The notes under the pieces: model-generated
Databases searched by the model: none
What the model saw: only the letters and a program-made list of their open reading frames with translations
What the model was told of the DNA's origin: nothing
In this document: positions 8,802-15,582 of the stretch, piece after piece
Layout: the number at the start of each line of letters is the position of its first letter
How positions within the stretch are numbered: the stretch's first letter is position 1
Program-made: the position numbers and the translations under genes
Source: Prevotellaceae bacterium
GTDB taxonomy: Bacteria > Bacteroidota > Bacteroidia > Bacteroidales > Bacteroidaceae
Direction of reading: 5' to 3'
NCBI GenBank assembly: GCA_030531085.1
Contig: JAUNOM010000022.1
Coordinates: 1-41,412, forward strand
Length of the DNA stretch: 41,412 nt

Positions 8802-9569
8802 ATGAAGAAATTCTTTCTCATGATGGCTCTGTCACTGGGTTTGGTAACAGTAGCAGACGCACAAATCTCAACAGGTGAGACAACCTCAAAGGTCATCCGT
8901 ACCGGTAACCGTGCCCAGGAAGGCAACTTCGGCATCTATCTTGGCGCAACAAGCGAGATCTTCAAGAACATCGGAGCCTCCGGCACGAAGTTCAGCGCCA
9001 TCCCACTCATCAACCTCAAGTACATGAAGACAGACCAGCTGGAGTACCGTCTGGGCTTTGAGTGGTACGACAAGTACACCAGCGAGAACCAATTCAGCGG
9101 AGATGACGACGAGATCAAGGCCAGCCAGACATCCAGCGAGTCCAAGTTCATGTTCTATCCAGGCGTGGCCTTCCACTTCTCACCGAAGAACCTGCTCGAC
9201 GTATACGTAGGCGCTGAGCTGCCAATCGGCTTCGGCACCGTAGGTAACCACACATTCATAGACGGACTGGAGGGTGAGGCCGCCGAGGGAGTCGAGACAC
9301 GTACCGGGCATACAGCCAAGGTATTCCGCATGGGCGCGGGCGCATTCATCGGACTTCAGGCCTACATCGCCAACCTGCCTTTAGCACTTGGAGTGGAATA
9401 CGGCGTAAGCACACTGTACAACCACTACTATCAGGGCACCTTTGAGAAGGACGGCTACTTCCTTAGCGCAATAGACGCGAACAGCATCGACACACAGCGC
9501 TCTGCAACAAAATGGAAGCTCGGCAACCAGGTGCGCGTGACACTTTCCTACTACTTCTCTCTCAAATAA
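8802..9569 (+). CDS. Outer-membrane beta-barrel-like protein, phase-variable
   Basis: A 255-residue exported protein. The frame stays open upstream to 8601, but that stretch crosses the promoter and inverted repeat; the ATG at 8802 begins a good signal peptide (MKKFFLMMALSLGLVTVADA, then Q). The mature part alternates polar and hydrophobic residues in aromatic-rich strands (FGIYLGATSEIF, LEYRLGFEWYDKY, KFMFYPGVAFHF, LDVYVGAELPIGFG, LALGVEYGVSTLYNHY) and ends VRVTLSYYFSLK; a terminal aromatic strand is typical of barrels assembled in the outer membrane. It is the first gene of a three-gene operon behind invertible promoter 1, so surface exposure with ON/OFF expression is likely. No specific family is recognised. 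Confidence 0.75.
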   Translation: MKKFFLMMALSLGLVTVADAQISTGETTSKVIRTGNRAQEGNFGIYLGATSEIFKNIGASGTKFSAIPLINLKYMKTDQLEYRLGFEWYDKYTSENQFSGDDDEIKASQTSSESKFMFYPGVAFHFSPKNLLDVYVGAELPIGFGTVGNHTFIDGLEGEAAEGVETRTGHTAKVFRMGAGAFIGLQAYIANLPLALGVEYGVSTLYNHYYQGTFEKDGYFLSAIDANSIDTQRSATKWKLGNQVRVTLSYYFSLK

Positions 9570-9589
9570 ACCATCTAAACCGTTGAAAC

Positions 9590-10075
9590 ATGAAAATCGT
9601 TAAAATAATGACACTCGCGGCACTCGTGCTATGTGTGGTCTCATGCGGAACAATGCAGAGGACGAACACATACAAGGTGCGCGCAAACACCATGGAACTG
9701 AGCATGAACGACTTTGTATTCCTTGGAGAAAGTGAGATATCATGTGAATATGACACATACCTGGGCTTCATACGCCACCTTAACACCGTTAACGGCAAGA
9801 TGTTCAACCCGGGCGAGAGGCTGTCACTGAACGTAAGCACCAACAACCACGCCATATTCCAGAACAAGGGAATGAAGTACGCGGCGTCCAAGCTGATGGA
9901 AAAGTATCCTGACGCACACTACTTCCAGGTCGTAATGGACAAGAAGACCACCGATGTGCTCTTCCTCGGCTCTACAACCAAGAGGGTGGCAAAGGTAAGA
10001 GTGTACAAGTTCAAGGACCGCAGCGCGTATAACATCAATGTAGACAAGGGCAGCTATATAAAGATTGGACAATAG
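9590..10075 (+). CDS. Lipoprotein of unknown function, second gene of switch 1 operon
   Basis: A 161-residue protein starting 20 bp after the barrel gene. A short lipoprotein signal ends in the lipobox VVSC (Cys19), followed by GTMQ with no acidic run, so the inner face of the outer membrane is as plausible as the surface. The rest is mixed alpha/beta with no family I recognise: MNDFVFLGESEISCEYDTYLGFIRHL in the middle and a basic C-terminal end (KVRVYKFKDRSAYNINVDKGSYIKIGQ). Two cysteines remain after lipidation of Cys19 is discounted poorly separated from the N-terminus, so no disulfide claim is made. It shares promoter and terminator with its neighbours and probably works with the barrel protein. 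Confidence 0.7.
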   Translation: MKIVKIMTLAALVLCVVSCGTMQRTNTYKVRANTMELSMNDFVFLGESEISCEYDTYLGFIRHLNTVNGKMFNPGERLSLNVSTNNHAIFQNKGMKYAASKLMEKYPDAHYFQVVMDKKTTDVLFLGSTTKRVAKVRVYKFKDRSAYNINVDKGSYIKIGQ

Positions 10076-10103
10076 CTGTATACAGACACTTTCAGAACAG
10101 AAT

Positions 10104-10964
10104 ATGAAGAAGATAGTATGCCTCCTGTGTCTGTGCATGACACTGACAGCATTATACTCGTGCAGTGAAGAGGAACCCCAGGAGCTTTCAGACATAGCGC
10201 TCATCATCACCCCATCCCTCGCCGACTCCATCGTGCTGCAGTCAGGCGACAGGAAACTCTTCAACATGAAGTATTATGTCAATACCGGCGGAAAGGTGGA
10301 ACGCCTGCAGGTCAAATCCGTAGACGTGGAGAACGGGGAGCTGACCCTTGCGGACACCACATACGCGGAAACGGTGCAGGAGGCTACCTTCATATACGTG
10401 GCACCGCAGACAACAAGGGAGAGACTGTCCGTAAAGCTGACGTTCACCCTAACCGAGACATCGGGCAGGAAGACAACGCAGACAAGGACAGTCACGGTGA
10501 ACAGCAGGCTGCTGATGCTACAGGAAGTGGGCCCCGTAGTGCTGTACATGGCCGGGGACAAGGCTGACGCCATCATGTTCAATGAGCCAACGCAGGTGTT
10601 CGACCACGTACTGGAGGCAGAGAGCAGACTGCCCGACCTGTATCTCGACGTCGACACCCTGGAGGACGGCACCCATCCGCTCGCCTTCATGAGCGGAACA
10701 GAGACACGCTTTGTCAGGGCTAACAGCTTTGACTACGCCTCAGCCAGCGCCAATGCCATACAGACCGTGTACGCCAACTCCGTAAGGATGGCGAGAATAG
10801 ACGCGCTGCAGACCAATGACATAATCATTGCCGGCCACGGCGCACAGGCGGAGGGCATAATGTTCATACAGAATATAGTAAGAATCGGCACAGACAACGA
10901 TCTGTGCCTGCAGATGCGATACAAGCCTTTGCATAAGATTACAGAGGAGAACATTGCAAAATAA
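10104..10964 (+). CDS. Surface lipoprotein of unknown function, third gene of switch 1 operon
   Basis: A 286-residue lipoprotein. The frame is open from 10065, but the ATG at 10104 gives a proper signal (MKKIVCLLCLCMTLTALYS) with the acylated cysteine at residue 20. That cysteine is followed by SEEE, an acidic run like the surface-export signal described for Bacteroidota lipoproteins. The mature protein begins with beta-rich, immunoglobulin-like sequence (MKYYVNTGGKVERLQVKSVDVENGELTL, VKLTFTLTETSGRKTTQTRTVTVNSRLL) and continues with a segment that matches nothing I know. It follows the second lipoprotein gene after 28 bp and ends 44 bp before a terminator, so it closes the operon. Confidence 0.75.
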   Translation: MKKIVCLLCLCMTLTALYSCSEEEPQELSDIALIITPSLADSIVLQSGDRKLFNMKYYVNTGGKVERLQVKSVDVENGELTLADTTYAETVQEATFIYVAPQTTRERLSVKLTFTLTETSGRKTTQTRTVTVNSRLLMLQEVGPVVLYMAGDKADAIMFNEPTQVFDHVLEAESRLPDLYLDVDTLEDGTHPLAFMSGTETRFVRANSFDYASASANAIQTVYANSVRMARIDALQTNDIIIAGHGAQAEGIMFIQNIVRIGTDNDLCLQMRYKPLHKITEENIAK

Positions 10965-11007
10965 TATAATAATATGACATTCCGGTTGCGGAGGCAATGG
11001 AAAAATG

Positions 11008-11040
11008 ACAGGTGGGCTGTGAAAGTTCGCCTGTTTTTCT
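11008..11040 (+). terminator. Terminator of the switch 1 operon
   Basis: ACAGGTG (11008-11014) pairs with CGCCTGT (11028-11034), with one G-T pair, around a 13-nt loop and is followed by TTTTTCTT. It closes the 8802-10964 operon. Confidence 0.7.
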
Positions 11041-11181
11041 TATTGTGAACATCCACTGAACCCGCCGGACCGGCAGCGGTAATGTTTAAGTCGGTTAAAA
11101 AAACTTTAGAGATATAACAGGATGGGGACATTCTACCAAAAATATTGTATATTTGCGGACAAATTGACATAATAATCATTC

Positions 11182-12219
11182 ATGACTGTTATTTTATTAT
11201 ACTTTACAGGCGCCCTGTCCGTCTCCTTTCTATGCTCTATACTGGAAGCCGTACTGCTCTCCACCCCCATGTCCTTCATATCGATGAAAGAGGCGCAGGG
11301 CAGTGGCACCGCCTCACTGCTGAAGAAGTACAAGAGCAATGTGGACAGGCCTGTCGGAGCCATCCTGTCACTTAACACCATAGCCCATACGATAGGCTCC
11401 GCCGGCGTGGGCGCGGAAGCGATGAAACTGTTCGGTGAGGAATACTTCGCGCTGATCTCCGCTATACTGACACTGCTCATACTTGTCCTGTCCGAGATAG
11501 TGCCCAAGACCATCGGAGCGTCATACTGGCGCACGCTGGCCCTGCCATGCACAAGAATCATCTACGGCATGATAATCATAACATATCCCCTGGTGTTGCT
11601 CTCTGAACTGATAACACGCATCTTCTCACCGAAGAACCCTCCATGCTCCGTGAGCCGCGAGGAGGTGTCGGCAATGGTGGACATGGGTACAGACGAGGGG
11701 GTGTTCCGCAAGGAGGAAAGCAAGATAATCAAGAGCTGTATGCACCTTGTGGACGTGAAGGCCAAGGAGATAATGACTCCATACATAGTGATAGAGTGCG
11801 CAAGCGAGCAGACCACCCTGAAGGACTTCTGCGCCACGGGCAACCCATCCTTCTCACGCATACCCGTGTTCAAGGACGAGAAGGAGCACATTACGGGATA
11901 TGTGCTGAAGGACACCATACTGAAGGAACTGTCCGAGGACAAGTTTGACACACCGCTGTCTGACCTGATGCGTCCCATACTCTCCTTCTCCGAGAACGAA
12001 TCCGTATTCAACATCTGGGAAAGAATGCTGCAGGAGAAGGAGCATATATCGGTAATCATTGACGAATACAGCTGCCTTCGCGGCATAGTGACGATGGAGG
12101 ACGTGCTGGAGACCATGATAGGCGTGGAGATAGTGGATGAGCAGGACACCACAACCGATATGCAGATGCTGGCGAGGGAGAAGTCCAGACAGTGGAGTAC
12201 GGTATACCGCAGGAAATAA
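11182..12219 (+). CDS. CNNM/CBS-domain membrane protein (HlyC/CorC family)
   Basis: A 345-residue inner-membrane protein. The N-terminal DUF21/CNNM-type domain has three or four hydrophobic segments (ILLYFTGALSVSFLCSILEAVLL; the conserved-type LSLNTIAHTIGSAGVGA; ALISAILTLLILVLSEIVPKTIGA; IIYGMIIITYPLVLLSELI). A linker (EEVSAMVDMGTDEGVFRKEESKII) leads to a pair of CBS domains (about residues 195-315: VKAKEIMTPYIVIECA and ISVIIDEYSCLRGIVTMEDVLETMIG). Relatives are linked to magnesium or cobalt efflux. The C-terminal transporter-associated HlyC domain found in many relatives is missing. It stands alone between the two phase-variation modules; a possible -7 box TATATTTG lies at 11148-11155 without a clear -33. 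Confidence 0.88.
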   Translation: MTVILLYFTGALSVSFLCSILEAVLLSTPMSFISMKEAQGSGTASLLKKYKSNVDRPVGAILSLNTIAHTIGSAGVGAEAMKLFGEEYFALISAILTLLILVLSEIVPKTIGASYWRTLALPCTRIIYGMIIITYPLVLLSELITRIFSPKNPPCSVSREEVSAMVDMGTDEGVFRKEESKIIKSCMHLVDVKAKEIMTPYIVIECASEQTTLKDFCATGNPSFSRIPVFKDEKEHITGYVLKDTILKELSEDKFDTPLSDLMRPILSFSENESVFNIWERMLQEKEHISVIIDEYSCLRGIVTMEDVLETMIGVEIVDEQDTTTDMQMLAREKSRQWSTVYRRK

Positions 12220-12285
12220 AGAAAGCGGCACCTGCTGAACAGAAGGCCGAAAACATCTTCGTCATTTGTAAAACTCCGAAGGCAA

Positions 12286-12387
12286 GAGCTATCAAATCAC
12301 CTTGCAATTTGATAGCTTTTGCAGTGTAATCTCTATGCTTTTACTGGGTAATCTGATAGCTATTACAAGGTAATTTGATAGCTTTTG
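12286..12387 (+). repeat. 22-bp tandem repeat array A
   Basis: Three full units and one partial unit of 22 bp: 12306-12327, 12328-12349, 12350-12371 and 12372-12387. Units follow AATYTGATAGCTTTTRCANNGT or the variant AATCTCTATGCTTTTACNGGGT. Just before it, GAGCTATCAAATCACCTTGC (from 12286) is an inverted copy, so the array starts with a hairpin. The same repeat occurs at 35037-35118. No spacers and no gene. Confidence 0.85.
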
Positions 12388-12464
12388 TTTGGTGGTCCTG
12401 TCCGAACTAGACAGTGAGAGAAATCGGGCTGAATATGCCCTTTACAACCCACAGACTTCTACAG

Positions 12465-12498
12465 GCCGTTAAGCTCCGATAGCTTAACGGCTTCTTTA
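12465..12498 (+). terminator. Intrinsic terminator-like hairpin
   Basis: GCCGTTAAGCT (12465-12475) and AGCTTAACGGC (12481-12491) form a perfect 11-bp stem with a CCGAT loop, followed by TTCTTTAT. It lies 245 bp after the CBS-domain gene and upstream of the recombinase 2 promoter, and may insulate the two. Confidence 0.7.
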
Positions 12499-12527
12499 TG
12501 CCCTTTTATTTTACAGTTTTCCACATT

Positions 12528-12581
12528 TTCGCAGGTGTTATTTTTTTGTTTTACCTTTGCCACCACAGATTTTAAATCTGT
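12528..12581 (+). promoter_or_regulatory. Promoter and dyad upstream of recombinase 2
   Basis: TTCG (12528-12531), a 20-bp spacer and TACCTTTG (12552-12559) form a near-consensus Bacteroidota promoter. Right at the expected transcript start is a near-perfect palindrome, ACAGATTTTAAATCTGT (12565-12581), which could be an operator or a 5' hairpin. The leader to the ATG at 12671 is about 105 nt. Confidence 0.6.
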
Positions 12582-12670
12582 ATGGTACAGGTGTCACGTC
12601 ATGAACTACAACAACGGGCAAGGGGGTGGAGAGAGAAAACATCAATCCAAACAACAAAAATAAAAAGAGA

Positions 12671-13879
12671 ATGGCATCAGTCAAGGTGAAATTTCGTCCT
12701 TCCACCGCAGGCAGCAGGGAGGGCAGCATATACTATCAGGTAATCCATGGGCGCATAGTCCGCCAAATCAAGACGGGCTACCGCATCTATGACACAGAAT
12801 GGGACAAGAGGACCTCATCCGTGAGAAAGCAGAATGGAACCGGTGAGGACAGAAAACGCTATCTTTTTGAGGTGGCTGAACATATCGACTGGGACACCAG
12901 ACGGTTGAGAGCCATTGCCGCCCAGTGTGAAAGGCAAGGCGGAATATATTCCGCTGACAGCATAGTTGAGAAGTTCAATGGGCAGACGGACGAACAGTCG
13001 CTGTCCTGCTTTACGCAGAACATCATCGGACAGCTGAAGCTGCTTGGCAGAGTCCGCACCTCGGAAACCTACACGGCGGCTTTGTCCAGTTTCATGAAGT
13101 TTCGCGATGGGCATGACATCCTGCTGTGCGAGATGGACGGCAACACCATGATGCTTTATGAGGCATGGCTCAAGGGCAAGGGCATCTGCTCCAACACCAT
13201 ATCCTTTTATATGCGCACACTCCGTGCTGTTTACAACCGTGCCGTGGAAAAGGGCCTGACGGAACAGATGAACCCTTTCAAGCACGTCTATACGGGCATC
13301 GGGAAGACTGTGAAACGCGCTCTCCCGTTGAAGGCCGTCAGGCACATCAAGGAACTTGACCTGACCCAGAAACCGCATCTGGATTATGCAAGGGATATGT
13401 TCCTCTTCTCCTTTTATACCCGTGGTATGTCATTCATTGATATGGCCTATTTGAAGAAATCAGATTTGAAGAACGGGGTCATCACGTACAGAAGAAGGAA
13501 GACGGGACAGCTACTCACCATAAAGTGGGAGAGGTGCATGGAGGAAATCATCGCCAAATACGGTGAGAACGCCACCTGTTACCTCCTGCCGATCATTACC
13601 AATCCGTCTTTAGACGAACGGACGCAATACCGTAACGCCATCTGCCGCATCAATGTGGCATTGAAGGAGGTCGCAAATATGGCTGGGCTGCATATACCGC
13701 TGACCATGCACGTTGCCCGCCATTGCTGGGCAAGCGTTGCCAAGAGCAAGAACATCCCCCTTTCGGTCATCAGCGAGGGCATGGGGCATGATTCAGAAGA
13801 GACCACACGCATCTATCTTGCATCGCTCGACACAAGCATTGTGGACAAGGCAAACAGCCTTATCCTAAGGGATTTGTAA
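12671..13879 (+). CDS. Tyrosine site-specific recombinase 2 (promoter-invertase type)
   Basis: A 402-residue paralogue of the recombinase at 7266, alignable along its whole length (MASVKVKFRPS against MTRTSVKLKFRPS at the start). That alignment and a purine-rich stretch just upstream favour the ATG at 12671 over the in-frame GTG at 12626. Catalytic positions are Arg251 (YTRGMSFID), a lysine in YRRRKTGQ, His347/Arg350/His351 in HVARHCW, a histidine in MGHDSEE and nucleophile Tyr382 (TTRIYL), so the HxxR box is complete here. The gene ends 39 bp before the left inverted repeat of switch 2, the same spacing logic as in module 1, and most likely inverts that segment. Confidence 0.9.
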   Translation: MASVKVKFRPSTAGSREGSIYYQVIHGRIVRQIKTGYRIYDTEWDKRTSSVRKQNGTGEDRKRYLFEVAEHIDWDTRRLRAIAAQCERQGGIYSADSIVEKFNGQTDEQSLSCFTQNIIGQLKLLGRVRTSETYTAALSSFMKFRDGHDILLCEMDGNTMMLYEAWLKGKGICSNTISFYMRTLRAVYNRAVEKGLTEQMNPFKHVYTGIGKTVKRALPLKAVRHIKELDLTQKPHLDYARDMFLFSFYTRGMSFIDMAYLKKSDLKNGVITYRRRKTGQLLTIKWERCMEEIIAKYGENATCYLLPIITNPSLDERTQYRNAICRINVALKEVANMAGLHIPLTMHVARHCWASVAKSKNIPLSVISEGMGHDSEETTRIYLASLDTSIVDKANSLILRDL

Positions 13880-13918
13880 CCAGATATCTATGGGAAAAAG
13901 TGTTGAAATGACAGATAT

Positions 13919-13934
13919 ATCTCTTGGTGAGAGA
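13919..13934 (+). repeat. Left inverted repeat of switch 2
   Basis: ATCTCTTGGTGAGAGA, 16 bp, with an exact reverse copy at 14095-14110. It has the same TCTCTT/RAGAGA half-sites as switch 1 but a GGT core. Confidence 0.9.
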
Positions 13935-13948
13935 TATAGTTTATAGTG

Positions 13949-13956
13949 CAAAGATA
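13949..13956 (-). promoter_or_regulatory. -7 box of the switch 2 promoter
   Basis: TATCTTTG on the minus strand. In the present orientation it would send transcripts antisense into the end of the recombinase 2 gene. No consensus TTTG lies at the expected distance. Confidence 0.6.
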
Positions 13957-14094
13957 CAAATATTATTTCAAATACTATGTTTTATCCTCGTTTATAATGG
14001 TGCATGAAGGACTTTTTGTAAGAATATGTTTTGCAAATCTGACATATTAGTTCTTTTAAACGCTGATTATTGGTACTTCTTCTTTTGGAATAGC

Positions 14095-14110
14095 TCTCTC
14101 ACCAAGAGAT
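14095..14110 (-). repeat. Right inverted repeat of switch 2
   Basis: Exact reverse complement of 13919-13934, 36 bp before the first start codon of the operon. Confidence 0.9.
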
Positions 14111-14146
14111 CTATTAGAATTGGCAATAATCAAAAAGAATTAGACT

Positions 14147-15439
14147 ATGGCACAGAATGTTTATATGGTGTCTTTGGCATGTTTCATTCCTTTGAAAAGA
14201 ATTAGGAGAAAATACCAAAAACTATGCGCATCTAAAATGTGTATAAAAACACCATTTGCTCATTTCCCCAATGCCAAATGTTACTATGAAACTTTTGAGA
14301 ATGCAAAACAATCGCCCGTTGTATGTGATCATGTTTTTTATTACAAATCACGTTACAACAGTAAAGACATTGTGTGGAGACAAGTTACGGTCAAACCTTT
14401 CTTGTTAGAGTTTAGATTAGGTAAAGGTGCCCTATTAAGGACATTAGCCTTGCTTATTTCTGTCGATAAAGTATTTGACAAAGAGAAACAGATGTACAAT
14501 GGTGAGGATTTTTGTACAGAATTTGATTTGGTCAATCTTAAAAAAGCATTCTTTGAAACATTTCCTAACGGTTTGCTGTCTTCTAAAGATGTAAACGCAA
14601 AAAGTCATCATGATTGGATTAAAGATTTGCTACATGAGATAGAAGGTATAAAACGCACTCAAATTATCATCCCATACTCCATTATTGATGTGAATGTCCA
14701 AAGGATTGAATTGAAGGACAATTCTATTGATTTAGAAAATCTGAGTGAACTGTTCAAGCAAGGATATTATTGCAATTCATCTAATACTTCAATAGACGAC
14801 TTTTTGTCTAAACCAATTGAGGTACAAGGCTTGACCAAGCAGCCTACCACTCCTGACGGAAAAACTGTTGATGAACGATGTTTCGCTTATGGCCTGCTAT
14901 ATGCAAATGACAATTTCATGATGCTACACAAAGGGGCGATGGAAACGGTAATAAATAATTTCTATACCAACAATCAGGTTGAGAAATTCTGGGCTGACGA
15001 TGGAAATATTGTGCATATTATCACACACACGCCTTTCTTTCAGTCTTCCTCCCAAAAAACAAAATCATTGATGGGAGATTTAGGTGAAGTTTCATGCCTA
15101 CTTGAAATGTGTATGCTCATATATCTAAAATGTAAGTTGACGCAACTAAAAATCAAGTACAATACAATTTCATCCGAAGAAATAGAACTTTCGTTAGAAG
15201 AAATTGTCGATGGTGTGTATGGTAGACTGTTTAACCAAACCGATTATGATAAGCGGATGATTTACTATAAAAGAATGTTTCGCCTATTTGAAACATTGGA
15301 AATGGTACGAGGGATAACGATACCTCGTAAAAACATTTTAAGCATGGTTTTCAATAGAAGGAATGCTTTTATAGCCTCTGTCATAGCTATCTTAACATTA
15401 ATTGTTACATGTGTCTCACTCTTAATAAGCAAAACATAA
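14147..15439 (+). CDS. Tail-anchored membrane protein of unknown function, switch 2 operon
   Basis: A 430-residue protein matching no family I can name. It has no signal peptide. Its one clear hydrophobic helix is at the C-terminus (NAFIASVIAILTLIVTCVSLLIS, about residues 405-427), preceded by a basic stretch (RKNILSMVFNRR), so most of it should face the cytoplasm and be tail-anchored in the inner membrane. The body is helical and lysine-rich with several cysteines (SLACFIP, QKLCASKMC, CFAYGLL, SCLLEMCMLIYLKCKL). Base composition is clearly more AT-rich than the flanking modules, a sign of separate origin. Its stop overlaps the next start (TAATG), so it is translationally coupled to a 47-residue membrane protein. 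It is the first gene behind invertible promoter 2. Confidence 0.75.
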   Translation: MAQNVYMVSLACFIPLKRIRRKYQKLCASKMCIKTPFAHFPNAKCYYETFENAKQSPVVCDHVFYYKSRYNSKDIVWRQVTVKPFLLEFRLGKGALLRTLALLISVDKVFDKEKQMYNGEDFCTEFDLVNLKKAFFETFPNGLLSSKDVNAKSHHDWIKDLLHEIEGIKRTQIIIPYSIIDVNVQRIELKDNSIDLENLSELFKQGYYCNSSNTSIDDFLSKPIEVQGLTKQPTTPDGKTVDERCFAYGLLYANDNFMMLHKGAMETVINNFYTNNQVEKFWADDGNIVHIITHTPFFQSSSQKTKSLMGDLGEVSCLLEMCMLIYLKCKLTQLKIKYNTISSEEIELSLEEIVDGVYGRLFNQTDYDKRMIYYKRMFRLFETLEMVRGITIPRKNILSMVFNRRNAFIASVIAILTLIVTCVSLLISKT

Positions 15440-15582
15440 TGGATATAAGGTGTTTTTGTATTATCGCAACAATATTAGGCATATTGGCTTTTATTGTAAT
15501 GGTTGTAATGATGGTATATATTATCATTATGAAAGAAAGAATAGATGATATTTGTCGTAAATTGGATGATGACAGCTTATGA
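15439..15582 (+). CDS. 47-residue single-pass membrane protein
   Basis: A small gene easily missed: ATG at 15439 overlapping the TAA of the preceding gene by one base, and TGA at 15580-15582 overlapping the next gene's ATG at 15579. It encodes MDIRCFCIIATILGILAFIV and then MVVMMVYIIIMKERIDDICR, ending KLDDDSL: one long transmembrane helix with a short charged tail. Overlaps with both neighbours argue strongly that it is translated. It could be a partner or anchor for the tail-anchored protein or the GH13 enzyme; no family is recognised. Confidence 0.75.
   Translation: MDIRCFCIIATILGILAFIVMVVMMVYIIIMKERIDDICRKLDDDSL

Larger units (their letters stand above)
13919..14110. promoter_or_regulatory. 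Invertible promoter segment 2 (OFF orientation)
   Basis: A 192-bp AT-rich segment bounded by perfect 16-bp inverted repeats (13919-13934 and 14095-14110). The only good -7 box, TATCTTTG, is on the minus strand (13949-13956), 14 bp from the left repeat and pointing back at the recombinase. After inversion it would lie at about 14073-14080 and read into the ATG at 14147. The geometry mirrors switch 1, so the five-gene operon appears to be OFF in this assembly. A plus-strand TATGTTTTG near 14023 has the wrong internal spacing and no -33. Confidence 0.8.

Noticed and set aside
12286-12387. CRISPR array
   Set aside because: Units are directly adjacent 22-bp repeats without unique spacers, and no cas gene is in the window.
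7266-13879. Prophage or conjugative-element integrases
   Set aside because: No phage, relaxase or transfer genes are nearby, no attachment site at a tRNA was found, and both genes sit beside inverted-repeat promoter segments.
14020-14032. Plus-strand promoter TATGTTTTG inside switch 2
   Set aside because: Three instead of two bases separate TA from TTTG and no TTTG lies at about 20 bp upstream, so it does not overturn the OFF call.
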